Shown: positions 9,683-20,692 of the stretch, in pieces
How the letters are laid out: each line of letters opens with the position of its first letter
Position numbering within the stretch: the stretch's first letter is position 1
Origin: Prosthecobacter sp.
GTDB taxonomy: Bacteria; Verrucomicrobiota; Verrucomicrobiia; Verrucomicrobiales; Verrucomicrobiaceae
Direction: 5' to 3'
DNA length: 64,000 nt
Assembly (NCBI GenBank): GCA_021733925.1
Contig: JAIPJY010000010.1
Span: forward strand, 62,001-126,000
Translations under genes and position numbers: made by a program
Notes under the pieces: model-generated
Database searches by the model: none
Told to the model about the DNA's origin: nothing
The model's input: only the letters and a program-made list of their open reading frames with translations

Positions 9683-10621
9683 ATGATGAAGCTGTTTATT
9701 TCCGGTCACAAAGGCATGGTGGGGAGCGCGCTGGTGAGGCGTTTCCAAAAAGTTGCGGGCGTGACCATCGTCACTCGCACACGTCAGGAGCTCAATCTCT
9801 CTGATCAGGCAGCAGTCATGGCATTTTATCAGTCTGAAAAACCTGATGCGGCCATCATTGCGGCAGGCAAAGTGGGCGGCATTCACGCCAACAGCACCTA
9901 TCCCGCCGAGTTTCTCTATGAAAACCTGGCCATTGCGACCAATTGCATCAACGGTGCCTGGAAGGCTGGGGTGAAACGACTCCTGTTTCTTGGCAGTTCC
10001 TGCATTTATCCCAAGCTGGCACCGCAGCCAATGCCCGAAGACTGCCTGCTCACTTCGGCGTTGGAGCCGACCAATGAGGCCTATGCCATTGCTAAAATCG
10101 CAGGGCTCAAGATGGCCGAATACTATCGCAAGCAGTATGGCGTCGTCTATCACTCGGCCATGCCGACGAATCTGTATGGCCCCGGTGACAACTACCATCC
10201 GCAGAACTCCCATGTGATGCCGGCGCTGATCCGGCGCTTTCATGAAGCGCGGTTGGCAGAGCTGCCTGAAGTGGTGGCCTGGGGCACCGGCAGGCCGCAG
10301 CGCGAGTTTTTGCATGCGGATGATCTGGCGGACGCCTGCGCCTTTCTGCTTCAATTGGAAGACCCGCCGGATTTGGTGAACGTTGGCTGTGGCTCGGATG
10401 TGACGATCCGTGAGCTCGTGGAGATGGTGGCCGAGGTGGTGGGGTACAAGGGGCGGATCGTCTGGGACAAATCCAAGCCCGATGGCACGCCGCGTAAGCT
10501 GCTGGACACCACGCGCTTGAACCAGCTCGGCTGGAAGCCGCAAATCTCGCTCAAAGACGGTCTGGCGCAGACCTATGCGTCTTTCTTGGAGGAGATGCGT
10601 TCCAATCGGCTGCGAAGTTAA
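9683..10621 (+). CDS. fcl: GDP-L-fucose synthase
   Basis: A 312-aa NADPH-dependent epimerase/reductase. It starts with [17 protein letters not shown] (Rossmann glycine motif) and has LGSSCIYP with the catalytic serine and cysteine, then [11 protein letters not shown] (Tyr-x3-Lys). It converts the Gmd product to GDP-L-fucose by 3,5-epimerisation and 4-reduction. Two adjacent ATGs (9683 and 9686) are possible starts; the choice changes one residue. Together with gmd it implies fucose or a related deoxysugar in the surface glycan. Confidence 0.95.
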   Translation: MMKLFISGHKGMVGSALVRRFQKVAGVTIVTRTRQELNLSDQAAVMAFYQSEKPDAAIIAAGKVGGIHANSTYPAEFLYENLAIATNCINGAWKAGVKRLLFLGSSCIYPKLAPQPMPEDCLLTSALEPTNEAYAIAKIAGLKMAEYYRKQYGVVYHSAMPTNLYGPGDNYHPQNSHVMPALIRRFHEARLAELPEVVAWGTGRPQREFLHADDLADACAFLLQLEDPPDLVNVGCGSDVTIRELVEMVAEVVGYKGRIVWDKSKPDGTPRKLLDTTRLNQLGWKPQISLKDGLAQTYASFLEEMRSNRLRS

Positions 10622-10701
10622 TGAGTCGCTGAAAAATCTACTTTTTCCGGGTAGGGGGGATGTTTCTCACTCTGCGGTATGATTCTCCGTTTTCCCAGGC
10701 C

Positions 10702-11919
10702 ATGAAAGTCCTTCTGCTCAACCAGTGCTTCCATCCGGATCACGTGGCCACGGCGCAGCATCTTACGGACCTGGCGCATGAACTGGTCAAATGCGGTCAT
10801 CAGGTGACGGTGGTGGCGGCGTCACGCGGCTATGACAATCCGGACATTCGCTATCCCGTGCGCGAGACATGGCAGGGCATCGACATCCGCCGCATCTGGA
10901 CGCCTGGGCTTGGCAAGAAAGCCAAGTGGCGGCGGCTGGTTGATTTCGCCATCTTTTGGGGGAATGCGAAGCGCATTCTCTTTTTCCTGCCCCGGCAGGA
11001 CGTCACGGTCTGCCTGACCTCGCCGCCGCTCATCTCCACACTCGGAACGGTCATGGCCAAAATCAAAGGTGGCGCAGTGGTGCCGTGGGTGATGGATTTG
11101 AATCCTGATGAAGCCGTGGCTGCCGGTTGGTTGAAGGCAGGTGGCATCGTCGAGCGCATACTCACGTTCATTCAAAACTGGAGCTTCCGGCGTGCCTCCC
11201 GCATCATCGCGCTGGACCGCTTCATGGCGGAGCGCTTGATGGCCAAAGGCGTGAGCGCGGAGGTCATTCACACCGATGCGCCTTGGTCGCACGATCAGGC
11301 GATCCAGTACGATGTGGCGGCACGCGACGCCTTCCGCGCGGAGCACGGTCTCACGGGCAAGTTCGTCGTCATGTATTCCGGCAATCACAGCCCTTGCCAT
11401 CCGCTGGATGCGGTGCTGGCGGCGGCAAAGGAGATGCAGGCCGATGAGCGTCTTCACTTCCTGTTTGTGGGCGGTGGCAGCGAGTTCAAAAAAGTGCAGG
11501 CTTTTGCGAATGAGAAGGCGCTGAAAAACATCACCTGTCTGCCCTATCAGCCGATGGAGAAGCTCTCGGGTTCGCTCTCAGCGGCGGATCTGCATCTTGT
11601 GGTGATGGGAGATCCTTTTGTGGGCATCGTGCATCCCTGCAAGATCTACAACATTCTCACGCTCGGCATTCCATTTCTCTTCATCGGTCCGGATCAAAGC
11701 CACGGCGCTGATCTGGCGCGGCGCTTGAACGATCCCGCACACGGGCGGGTGGCGCGCAACGGGGATGTGCCTGCCATCGTGCAACAGATTCGTGATGCGA
11801 TGGCTCTGGGCCCGCAGCCGGTCAATGCAGCCGCCAAGGCGCTCGGTGCGGAGTTTTCCCACTCGGTGCTGTGCCCCCGGCTGGTGCACGTCATTGAGCA
11901 GGCTGCAGCACGCGCTTGA
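10702..11919 (+). CDS. Glycosyltransferase family 4, WbuB/WcaI-like
   Basis: A 405-aa protein starting MKVLLLNQCFHPDHVATAQ, which resembles the N-terminus of WbuB/WcaI-type fucosyl or fucosaminyl transferases. The C-terminal half has VMYSGNHSPCHPLDAVLAAA and FLFVGGGSEFKKV, with a PCKIYNIL stretch in place of the usual EGFG motif, again as in the WbuB group. The ATG at 10702 is preferred over 10660 because family homology begins there. It follows fcl by 80 bp. A fucose-type acceptor or donor is plausible from context. The 3' end overlaps the convergent hydrolase gene by 29 bp. Confidence 0.78.
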   Translation: MKVLLLNQCFHPDHVATAQHLTDLAHELVKCGHQVTVVAASRGYDNPDIRYPVRETWQGIDIRRIWTPGLGKKAKWRRLVDFAIFWGNAKRILFFLPRQDVTVCLTSPPLISTLGTVMAKIKGGAVVPWVMDLNPDEAVAAGWLKAGGIVERILTFIQNWSFRRASRIIALDRFMAERLMAKGVSAEVIHTDAPWSHDQAIQYDVAARDAFRAEHGLTGKFVVMYSGNHSPCHPLDAVLAAAKEMQADERLHFLFVGGGSEFKKVQAFANEKALKNITCLPYQPMEKLSGSLSAADLHLVVMGDPFVGIVHPCKIYNILTLGIPFLFIGPDQSHGADLARRLNDPAHGRVARNGDVPAIVQQIRDAMALGPQPVNAAAKALGAEFSHSVLCPRLVHVIEQAAARA

Positions 11920-12973
11920 TGAGTTCGTAGCTTGCGAAGCGCTCGGCGTCCGGGAAATCGTGGTCGGAGTCGGGGTGGGCGATTTGCAGGTTTGACGCTG
12001 CCTGGTGAAGTCTGAACAAGGGCAGAGCTGCGGCTGCGATGCGGTCCACACTCTGCCAGTGGAAGTTAGCATCCCGCAGCGGTGCATTCACAAACACATG
12101 GCGTGGGGCGAGGCAGGCGATGAGTTCGTAATGGTCCCACGGGCAGTCCTGCGGATGGCCGAGGTAGTCAGCCATGCGCAGCATGTAGCGCTCCTGCACG
12201 TAGCCTTGGATGTTGCCGCCTTTGTAGTCGAGCAGCGAATCAAAGCCGCAGCTTGAGACGATGACCTGGATGCGGTCATCGAACACAGCGGTGAAGATGG
12301 CATTGTGTCCGCCGAGCGAGTGGCCAATGGCCGCGTAACCGTGTTGGTGATCGACGTAGGGCAGGGAGTCCAGGTAGTCGAGCCCACGCAGGTTGTCCCA
12401 GATCGCTTTCATGGTGCCGCTGGGCATGTGCAGCGCTTTTAAGTCCGGCTGATAATCGGCGAGCAGCGGGTAGCTGGGTGACAGCGTGACGAAGCCGCGC
12501 TCGGCCAGTTCCTGTGCGTATTGCCGGTGAGGCTTGCCGCCGAGTCCTACGACCACCTTGAACCCGATCTTGTTCTCCGTGGGGTGCAGGCAGAGCACCG
12601 CAGGAGCTTTCGTTCCGGCGAGCGCCGCTTTGGGAATGCAAAGATACGCCGTCACCCTGCCACCCGGCTGGGAGCTGTAGGTGATCAGCCGCCGCACGTA
12701 GCTGCCGCAGTCGGTTTCCTCCAGCGTCTGCGGCTCCAGCGCGCAGCGCAGTTCCGGACCGGGCAGGGGACCTGCGACCCGCTGAAAGCCCGTCAGCGCC
12801 TCCTGGCGGCGGGATTCCCATTCGGCAGCACTCGTGGCGATCTTGGTCGTTCCATCCTTCGCGTGGTATTCGAGGAGGTTCGTCCGGCTCAGGCCGCGCA
12901 GAGGCGGAATGTCGGCCGCGATGGTGAGGCAGGGCAGGGAGAGGGCTAGCAAAACGCGGCGCATGAGAAACAT
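11891..12973 (-). CDS. Exported alpha/beta hydrolase (acetyl-xylan esterase/dienelactone hydrolase-like)
   Basis: A 360-aa protein with an N-terminal signal peptide (MRRVLLALSLPCLTIAAD, from a possible internal start at 12964). The nucleophile elbow is GHSLGGHNA near residue 220; AVLCLHP forms the oxyanion region and the SDHDFP segment near residue 343 supplies the likely catalytic histidine. This is the layout of prolyl-oligopeptidase/acetyl-xylan-esterase-like hydrolases common in Verrucomicrobia and Planctomycetes. It probably de-esterifies polysaccharides or other esters outside the cytoplasm. Its stop overlaps the last 29 bp of the convergent glycosyltransferase gene. Confidence 0.75.
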   Translation of the reverse strand: MFLMRRVLLALSLPCLTIAADIPPLRGLSRTNLLEYHAKDGTTKIATSAAEWESRRQEALTGFQRVAGPLPGPELRCALEPQTLEETDCGSYVRRLITYSSQPGGRVTAYLCIPKAALAGTKAPAVLCLHPTENKIGFKVVVGLGGKPHRQYAQELAERGFVTLSPSYPLLADYQPDLKALHMPSGTMKAIWDNLRGLDYLDSLPYVDHQHGYAAIGHSLGGHNAIFTAVFDDRIQVIVSSCGFDSLLDYKGGNIQGYVQERYMLRMADYLGHPQDCPWDHYELIACLAPRHVFVNAPLRDANFHWQSVDRIAAAALPLFRLHQAASNLQIAHPDSDHDFPDAERFASYELIKRVLQPAQ

Positions 12974-13007
12974 ACGCCGCGTGAGCGAGGTTTGTTAGCG
13001 TGCAGGC

Positions 13008-13700
13008 TCAATCATCCCTGCGCCCGCCGAGCAGCATCATGGCGTAGTAGAGGAAGGTGCCCAGCGCGCTGATGAAGGCGGCCACGTAGGTCAGTGCGGC
13101 GGCGTCGAGGACTTTGCTCATCGCGGCGGTTTCCTCGCCGGGAGCGATGGCTCCAGTGCTGGCCAGAACGCGTTTGGCGCGGGCTGTGGCATCAAATTCC
13201 ACCGGCAGCGTGATCAGTTGAAACAGCATGACGACGCCAAAGCACAGGGCCAGGATCGGCAGGGCGATCTTCGGCGCAAAGTAGAGCAGGCCAAAACCGA
13301 CAAAAGGAATGACCTGCCCGGCGATGGTGGTGATGCCCACCGCTGCCATGCGCCATTGCAGTGGTGAGTAGTGCTGCTGGTGCTGGATCGCGTGGCCGCA
13401 CTCGTGCGCCGCCACCCCCAGCGCGGCCACGTTCGTGCCGTAGTAGTTTTCTTCGCTGAGTTTCAGCTGCTTGTTCGTGGGATCGTAATGGTCGCTGAGC
13501 TGGCCACGGATCGGGCTTATCGTGACATCGCGGATGCCGTTGATGTCCAGGATGCGCTGCGCGATCTGCGCGCCGGAGAGTCCGGAGCGTGCCGGGACCT
13601 GCGAATAGCGTGCATAGGCGCTCTTCACACGCCAGGAGGCGTAGAATGACAGCGCCATGGTGCCAAGGAAGAGCAGGAGGTAGAGGGGATCAATGTACAT
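13008..13700 (-). CDS. Zinc metallopeptidase, YugP family (membrane)
   Basis: A 230-aa membrane protein. It has an N-terminal transmembrane helix (LYLLLFLGTMALSFYAS), the HExxH-type zinc site in VAAHECGHAIQH near residue 107, then two to three more helices, the last near LTYVAAFISALGTFLYYAMML. Length and order match the neutral zinc metallopeptidase family typified by Bacillus YugP. The substrate is unknown. It is transcribed away from the following plus-strand gene; the roughly 35-bp gap to the hydrolase suggests the two minus-strand genes may share a transcript. Confidence 0.88.
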   Translation of the reverse strand: MYIDPLYLLLFLGTMALSFYASWRVKSAYARYSQVPARSGLSGAQIAQRILDINGIRDVTISPIRGQLSDHYDPTNKQLKLSEENYYGTNVAALGVAAHECGHAIQHQQHYSPLQWRMAAVGITTIAGQVIPFVGFGLLYFAPKIALPILALCFGVVMLFQLITLPVEFDATARAKRVLASTGAIAPGEETAAMSKVLDAAALTYVAAFISALGTFLYYAMMLLGGRRDD

Positions 13701-13837
13701 GGTTCTTGAATGGGTTTGCCATTATATACGCACCGAATGCCTGCTTGGGAAGCAAACGGCATTGCAAAACTGCGCGTAGTTTGTCACACAAAATCCCGTG
13801 TTGCTTCCCAACGAGGCTGCGATTGAATCACTCGCTC

Positions 13838-14572
13838 ATGGAAACCGCCCCCATCTCCCCCCCTTTGGCCTCGGAGCCCATCCTCTGCCGCGTTACATCC
13901 TGGTATTACCGCCGTATGGGCATGCTGGCCGGGCTGTTCCTGATTTTCGGCCTCCTGTTTCTCCATGATGGAATATGGGGCTATCCCAAAGTGATCGCCA
14001 TTGCAGAGAAGAAGGAGTGGTTCACGCAGGAGTTTCTGCCATCCTTCGAAGTAGCGAAGAGAGACGGGCGCATGGAGCAGTGGCTCGCAGATGCGAAAGC
14101 AAAAGACTGGCCGACCGGCGTGGATGGCGATTCCCCGCGCTGGAAAACTTACGCCGCCGAGCATAACTGGGAGGAGGACCCCAAGCACTACAGCGAGCGT
14201 GAGATCGCCGAGCAGTTTACATATGCCTACGGCTGCTTTGCCGGTGTGCTGCTCGTGGGCATCTTTGTCCTGCTAAACCGTGGCAAGGTGCTGCGTGGCG
14301 AGGCTGACCACTGGGTGACGCCTGAAGGCGTGCAGATTCGCTACACCGATGTGTTTCGTGTGGACAAGCGCAAGTGGGAGCACAAGGGGTTCGCGTATGC
14401 GTGGTACCGCACGCAGGGCGGCGCAGAAAAACGCGCGGTGTTCGACGATCTGAAATACGGCGGCGCAGACAAGATTCTGGAACGTCTGCTGGCTTGTTTC
14501 AGTGGCGAATTGATTGAAAAAGTCAGCGAATCTGAGAGCGCCGAAACCGCAACATCAGAGGTGGAAAAATAA
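13838..14572 (+). CDS. Conserved hypothetical membrane protein
   Basis: A 244-aa protein not recognised by family. It has one hydrophobic helix near residues 27-45 (GMLAGLFLIFGLLFLHDG) and another near residues 130-147 (GCFAGVLLVGIFVLL). The region between them is soluble and Trp/Lys/Glu-rich, as is the C-terminal ~95 residues. The ATG at 13838 is preferred over an earlier in-frame ATG at 13589, which would extend into the region upstream of the divergent metallopeptidase gene. It ends about 95 bp before acpP. Function cannot be inferred. Confidence 0.6.
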   Translation: METAPISPPLASEPILCRVTSWYYRRMGMLAGLFLIFGLLFLHDGIWGYPKVIAIAEKKEWFTQEFLPSFEVAKRDGRMEQWLADAKAKDWPTGVDGDSPRWKTYAAEHNWEEDPKHYSEREIAEQFTYAYGCFAGVLLVGIFVLLNRGKVLRGEADHWVTPEGVQIRYTDVFRVDKRKWEHKGFAYAWYRTQGGAEKRAVFDDLKYGGADKILERLLACFSGELIEKVSESESAETATSEVEK

Positions 14573-14666
14573 TGGCACTTCTTTGAGTTTGAAAAAGGCG
14601 GGAATTTCCCCTTGCCAAAGTAAACTCAGCCGCTAAAGCTCCGCCCCATCCCAACACCCCCAATCT

Positions 14667-14906
14667 ATGGCAGAAAACATCACAGAAAAAGTTAGAGACA
14701 TCATCGTTGAACAGCTTGGCGTGAATCCCGAGCAGGTCACCCAGGAAGCCAAGTTCATCGAAGATCTCGGTGCCGACTCACTCGACACCGTCGAGCTGGT
14801 GATGGCTTTCGAGGAAGAATTCGGCATCGACGTCCCTGACGAAGAAGCTGAGAAGCTTCAGTCCGTGGGCGATGTCGTCCGCTACGTCGAAGAAAACGCC
14901 GAGTAA
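14667..14906 (+). CDS. acpP: Acyl carrier protein
   Basis: A 79-aa acidic protein of standard length. It carries the phosphopantetheine attachment motif [13 protein letters not shown], with the modified serine at about residue 38. It shuttles acyl chains in type II fatty acid synthesis. It stands alone here, without fab genes next to it, and is followed by a clear intrinsic terminator at 14935-14965. Confidence 0.97.
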   Translation: MAENITEKVRDIIVEQLGVNPEQVTQEAKFIEDLGADSLDTVELVMAFEEEFGIDVPDEEAEKLQSVGDVVRYVEENAE

Positions 14907-14934
14907 TTCCGGTCTTTTTTAGAACTTCAAAAAC

Positions 14935-14965
14935 AGCCAAGTGGTTCATTCCGCTTGGCTTTTTT
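14935..14965 (+). terminator. Intrinsic terminator of acpP
   Basis: A stem made of AGCCAAGTGG and CCGCTTGGCT (one G-T pair) with a short ATTC-type loop is followed by six T residues. It lies 29 bp after the acpP stop. Confidence 0.85.
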
Positions 14966-15377
14966 GTTGGGTGCTTTTGAGGCGGGGGGTGCGGTGCGGA
15001 TCGACTTGGCGTCCGGCGTGACTTGGTGCTGGGGTATCGCGAACTCCCAGTGGGAGGTAGGGCGGCTTGTCCTCAAGCCGCCGCCGAGCGTCTCCTCGCG
15101 TGCTTTTCGGCAATCAGTTTCGCCGAATGTTCTGGCTGGTTGGCGGGTGGTCGGGCGGTTGGCCCCCAAGCTCAGTCGTCGCAGGATGCTGGGCTTCGTT
15201 TTTGGTGGATGGACGTTCGAAGTCCAGTGGCCTCACGCGGCGGACTGAGGACAGTCCGCCCTACCTGGCGTTCGGGTAGCCTCATGATCGAAGACGAGCA
15301 GGAGAACGTGGACGAAACAAAGCGGCTCAATGGCCCGCCTTGACCCTCTTGACGACTCCTTGACCGGTGCAGATACC
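14966..15377. other. Intergenic stretch with a REP pair
   Basis: No convincing gene is seen between the acpP terminator and the ftsB stop. Short open frames here have no start/RBS context or recognisable sequence. The only ordered structure is the inverted pair of GTAG-headed palindromes at 15057-15264. Confidence 0.6.
15057..15264. repeat. Inverted pair of GTAG-headed palindromes (REP/BIME-like), TCCT-loop type
   Basis: The left unit is GTAG followed by GGCGGCTTG, loop TCCT, and CAAGCCGCC (15057-15082). The right unit is its mirror: GGCGGACTG, loop AGGA, CAGTCCGCC, then CTAC (15239-15264). Both stems are perfect, yet they differ at stem positions where both sides have changed together, so base pairing has been kept. 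A GTAG head before a short palindrome, in convergent pairs, is the layout known for REP elements mobilised by REP-associated tyrosine transposases. Confidence 0.7.
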
Positions 15378-15701
15378 TCAGAACCTCAGCACAAACTCGC
15401 CTTCTTTCTGCAGATGCAGGCGGTCACGGGCGGCCATTTCGAGGTAGGCGTTGTCGTTTTTGATCCACTCCATGCGGCGCAGGAGTTTGTCGCGGTCTGA
15501 TTGCAACACATTGCGCTGCTCTTTGAGCTGCTCCAGTTTTGTGCGCATGGCGTTCTGCGTGTCGATCGGGTTGTCACACAGGACATACACGACGGGCACA
15601 ATGAGCAGCAGCAGAACGAAGCGGGCCACCTTGAGGAATGCGCGCACCCAGCCTTCCCAGCGGGACTGGGGTTCGGATGCGCGCACTTCTCGGTAGTTCA
15701 T
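15378..15701 (-). CDS. ftsB: Septum formation initiator, FtsB/DivIC-like
   Basis: A 107-aa protein with one transmembrane helix (residues about 24-42, rich in Leu/Val) followed by a coiled coil (LEQLKEQRNVLQSDRDKLLRR) and a short C-terminal tail (MAARDRLHLQKEGEFVLRF). This is the bitopic layout of FtsB/DivIC, which joins FtsL and FtsQ at the division septum. It lies 6 bp downstream of eno on the same strand; the eno-ftsB pairing is seen in many bacteria. Confidence 0.85.
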   Translation of the reverse strand: MNYREVRASEPQSRWEGWVRAFLKVARFVLLLLIVPVVYVLCDNPIDTQNAMRTKLEQLKEQRNVLQSDRDKLLRRMEWIKNDNAYLEMAARDRLHLQKEGEFVLRF

Positions 15702-15707
15702 AGGATA

Positions 15708-17885
<2,178 letters not shown>

Positions 17886-18119
17886 ATGAATACGACCCAA
17901 ACCGAAGCGCTGCCAAACGACGAAGCCGAACTGATCACCCCGGAGCAGCTTGCCCACCGGCTCAATGTCTCGCGCCGCTGCCTGAGCAACTGGGCGCGCG
18001 ACAAGATCATCCCCATGGTGAAGATCGGGCGCGTCTGCCGCTTTGATTTCCAAAAAGTCCGGGCAGCGCTGGCGCAGTACGAGCAGGCCGCTGCCACACC
18101 CACCCAAACACGCCCATGA
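17886..18119 (+). CDS. Helix-turn-helix protein, excisionase/MerR-like (HTH_17)
   Basis: A 77-aa protein with the sequence LITPEQLAHRLNVSRRCLSNWARD followed by VKIGRVCRFDFQKVRAAL. This is the winged-HTH pattern of excisionase-type DNA-binding domains. It is the size of phage/ICE Xis-like proteins, but no integrase lies next to it. A second small frame starts in an ATGA overlap at 18116 (66 codons, unrecognised) and may or may not be a gene. Function as a recombination directionality factor or a small transcription regulator cannot be separated. Confidence 0.7.
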   Translation: MNTTQTEALPNDEAELITPEQLAHRLNVSRRCLSNWARDKIIPMVKIGRVCRFDFQKVRAALAQYEQAAATPTQTRP

Positions 18120-18599
18120 AACACAATCTTGTTCGTTTGGAGAAGGTCCGCCAGGCGGGTCCTGCCAAGCAATGGCGCAGCACGGTGATGCCAGAAACTC
18201 AACAGCTAGCCTGCTCTCCCGCCTCAAGGCATGATCCTTGCCGAACACTACTGGTTTTTAACCGGCGCTCCGTGGGGCACGGCAGTCTGGAGGAAAGATG
18301 CGGGGGCAGGTCGTGAGGGAGGGAGTTTTTGGAAAGGGGGGAGAGTGAAGGGGAGAGCAGCCCACGCTGGGGGGAAAGGATTCCAGGGACGCGCACAACG
18401 CGTCGCTAACATCCAGAGTAGAGCGTGCCGCAGGGCTGGTAGGGAACCGCTGTGCGGGTCCGTGATTTCGGGTCTGTCGCGTCGCAGGCGCTCAGAAAGC
18501 TTGCGCCGTCCTCGGAGCCTTGAACAGCAGGCTTTTTCCCCGGCGGCGTGGGGTTTCCTGTGCACGCCTTGACCTTTTGACTGCTTGAGCCGTCCCAGT
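18120..18599. other. Intergenic stretch around repeat copy 1
   Basis: Beyond the possible small frame at 18116-18316 and the dispersed repeat at 18331-18543, nothing recognisable is seen. Confidence 0.5.
18331..18543. repeat. Dispersed ~210-bp repeat, copy 1
   Basis: This stretch closely matches 20080-20287 in the same orientation. Shared blocks include GGAAAGGGGG, GGTCCGTGATTTCGGGTCTG, GTCGCGTCGCAGGCGCTCA and AACAGCAGGCTTTTTCCCC. Inside it is a degenerate hairpin pair whose right unit has a GGTAG head (GGTAGGGAACCG...CGGGTCC). It lies just downstream of the minus-strand DUF1501 gene. Confidence 0.7.
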
Positions 18600-19895
18600 T
18601 CAGCCGAAAAGCTCCGTAATCGGCCTGCCCTTGTCAGCCACCGTAAACGGCCGCTTGCTCGGGCTGTAGAGCACCTGATCCAGCGGAATGCCGAGGCCAT
18701 AGGCGATGGTGGCGTTGAAATCGGGGATCGTCACCGGATTGACGGTGGCTTCGTCACCGCTGGCATCGGTGGCTCCATAGACCTGGCCGCCGCGGATGCC
18801 GCCGCCGGCCATCAGGCAGGTGAAGCCGCGTGCGTGGTGGTCGCGGCCGTCATTGGCGTTGATCTCGGGGGTGCGGCCGAATTCGGTGGCGAGCACGACC
18901 ATCGTCTCCTGCAGCATGCCGTGGGATTCAAGATCCTGCAGCAGGGTGCTGAGGGCGGAGTCGAGCTCTTCGCAGAGTTCGGGGACGCGGGTGAAATTGG
19001 CATTGTGGGTGTCCCAGCTGCCGAAGGAGACTTCGACGAAGCGCACCCCGTGTTCGACCAGACGGCGGGCGAGCAGGCAGCCCTGGCCAAAGCGGTCACT
19101 GCCGTAGCGGTTGCGCAGTGCGTCGGGTTCCGCGCTGAGGTCGAAGGCCTTGAGCTCTTCGCTCTTCATCATTTTGAGCGCGTCATCATACATGTCGGCG
19201 TAGGCGCGCACGTTTTTGACGTTGTAGGTTTCGGCAAACTGGCGGTCGAGCTGCTTGGCGGTGTTGAGGCGGCTGTTGAAGCGCTCTTCGGTGAACCACT
19301 GGTTGGTGCGGACGTTGTTGATGCCGCTTTCGGGGTCGTTGATCATCAGCGGCGAAAAGCGGTTCTCAAAGAACCCGGCGCCGGGATGGCGGCTGTCGTT
19401 GCCGATCATGACGCTGCCCGGCAGGGTGGGATTGCCGCGATCCTGAAACTTCTGCAGCCACGCCCCCATGGAGGGATGGCGGATGCTGCTGCGCATGGTG
19501 TAGCTGGTGTGCTGGTAGTAGTTGCCCTGCTCATGCGCGCCCTGCGTCGTCATCATGCTGCGCACCACGGCCAGTTTGTCCATCTGCCGGGCGATGAGCG
19601 GGATGTTACCCGCGACGCGGATGCCATCGACATTGGTGTTGATGACCTTGGTCAGCCCCATGATGTCCGTCTTGTCCGGCTTTGGATCAAAGGTGTCCAG
19701 GTGGCTCATGCCGCCATTCATGTAGAGATAGATCACGTTGCGCGCCGTGGCTGCCTGCTTCAGCGGCGAAGATCCCTGCCCAGGGGCCGCAAGAATGCGA
19801 GGAGCGAAGTGCGCTGCGGTGCTGACACCGAGGAAGGTCTTGGCGGCACCGGAAACAAAAGTACGACGGCTGAGATCGTTGCGGAAAGGATTCAT
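18600..19895 (-). CDS. DUF1501 protein, Tat-exported sulfatase-like
   Basis: A 431-aa protein from the ATG at 19895. The N-terminus carries a twin-arginine signal (LSRRTFVSGAAKTFLG) and cleavage near ILAAPGQG. The body contains NVIYLYMNGGMSHLDTFDPK, EVSFGSWDTHNANF, and FGRTPEINANDGRDHHARGF, the core pattern of DUF1501 proteins, which belong to the alkaline-phosphatase/sulfatase superfamily. These are abundant in Planctomycetes and Verrucomicrobia, often beside DUF1800 or DUF1553 proteins, but none is adjacent here. The enzymatic role is unknown. The gene is flanked by two direct copies of a 210-bp repeat. Confidence 0.9.
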   Translation of the reverse strand: MNPFRNDLSRRTFVSGAAKTFLGVSTAAHFAPRILAAPGQGSSPLKQAATARNVIYLYMNGGMSHLDTFDPKPDKTDIMGLTKVINTNVDGIRVAGNIPLIARQMDKLAVVRSMMTTQGAHEQGNYYQHTSYTMRSSIRHPSMGAWLQKFQDRGNPTLPGSVMIGNDSRHPGAGFFENRFSPLMINDPESGINNVRTNQWFTEERFNSRLNTAKQLDRQFAETYNVKNVRAYADMYDDALKMMKSEELKAFDLSAEPDALRNRYGSDRFGQGCLLARRLVEHGVRFVEVSFGSWDTHNANFTRVPELCEELDSALSTLLQDLESHGMLQETMVVLATEFGRTPEINANDGRDHHARGFTCLMAGGGIRGGQVYGATDASGDEATVNPVTIPDFNATIAYGLGIPLDQVLYSPSKRPFTVADKGRPITELFG

Positions 19896-20006
19896 GGACA
19901 GGGCAGGGGATGGGGGATGCGGCCCTTTAACGCAGGCAGGCGGCGGACTTATCACAAGATTTGCGTTCTTTGTCCCCCGGAGGTCAGGCCTCCGACCTGA
20001 CAACGG

Positions 20007-20046
20007 CCCGGGGCTTCCAGCCTTCGGCTCAAAGGCGAGACGCCCC
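20007..20046. repeat. Short dispersed hairpin repeat, copy 1
   Basis: The element reads CCCGGGGCTTCCAGCCTTCG and continues to GAGACGCCCC. It can fold as an outer GGGGC/GCCCC stem with an inner AGCC-TTCG-GGCT-like hairpin. Near-identical copies lie at 20346-20385 and 21422-21460. A separate palindrome, GTCAGG...CCTGAC, sits just upstream at about 19984-20000. Confidence 0.6.
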
Positions 20047-20079
20047 TGGTTGCGCAAGCGCTGCCAGACGGACGCTTTA

Positions 20080-20287
20080 GGAAAGGGGGAGAGTGAAAGG
20101 GCCGACAGGCGTTGATGGGACGAAGGAATCTACGGACGCGACACAGCGCGTCCCTACCATCCGCGCAGGACACCCAGGGCTGGTAGGGACCCGCTGTGTC
20201 GGGTCCGTGATTTCGGGTCTGTCGCGTCGCAGGCGCTCAAAAAGGTGCGCCGTCCTTGGTGCGGTGAACAGCAGGCTTTTTCCCCGA
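20080..20287. repeat. Dispersed ~210-bp repeat, copy 2
   Basis: This is the second copy of the element at 18331-18543. Its hairpin pair is better preserved: GGACGCG, loop ACACAG, CGCGTCC, CTACC, facing GGTAG, GGACCCG, loop CTGTGT, CGGGTCC. Loops are reverse complements of each other, the same logic as in the pairs at 15 kb and 17.4 kb. The element lies upstream of the DUF1501 gene. Confidence 0.7.
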
Positions 20288-20345
20288 GGGCATGCGACTC
20301 CTTTGATTTGCAAAGACACCGCCGAGGCCTCCGGGTTGACCCCGG

Positions 20346-20385
20346 CCCGGGGCTTCCTGCCTTCGGCTTAAAGGCGAGACGCCCC
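20346..20385. repeat. Short dispersed hairpin repeat, copy 2
   Basis: Near-identical to 20007-20046 and 21422-21460 (shared CCCGGGGCTTCC, CGGCT and GACGCCC blocks). This copy sits about 55 bp from the truncated mutL tail, as copy 3 sits next to the intact mutL 3' end. Confidence 0.6.
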
Positions 20386-20440
20386 GATCCGTCTGACGGG
20401 CGAGATGCCCATCCTCCGTCGTGCGGCGAGCCTACCTCTG

Positions 20441-20683
20441 CGCTCTCCGCCCAAACTTCCGCTCCAGCTCGCTGGTGGAAATCTGCACCAGCGTGGGTCG
20501 GCCATGCGGGCAGCAGTAGGGCATTTCACAGGCAAAGAGGTCTTTGAGCAGCGCCTGCATCTCGGGAATGGAGAGGACGTCGTTGCTTTTGACGGAAGCC
20601 CGGCAGGCGATGGTGGCGATGGCGTCTTCGCTCAGGCGCAGGCTGGAGGATTTGGTGCTCAGGCTGCTGAGTTCTTCGATCAC
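20441..20683 (-). pseudogene. Truncated second copy of the mutL 3' end
   Basis: This 243-bp segment encodes 81 residues (VIEELSSLSTKSSSLRLSED to ERKFGRRA) that are identical to the C-terminus of the intact MutL encoded at 21472-23400. The two DNA stretches differ at 15 positions by direct count, all synonymous. The copy includes the ACRAS and CPHGRP motifs of the MutL C-terminal domain but has lost everything upstream. Two small membrane-protein genes lie between it and the full gene. The silent divergence argues that the two alleles evolved separately as working genes and were later brought together by recombination. Confidence 0.9.
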
Positions 20684-20692
20684 TTCGTCTCA

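Noticed and set aside
18585-20000. A 471-codon plus-strand frame
   Set aside because: It is antisense to the DUF1501 gene, which has a Tat signal and family motifs.
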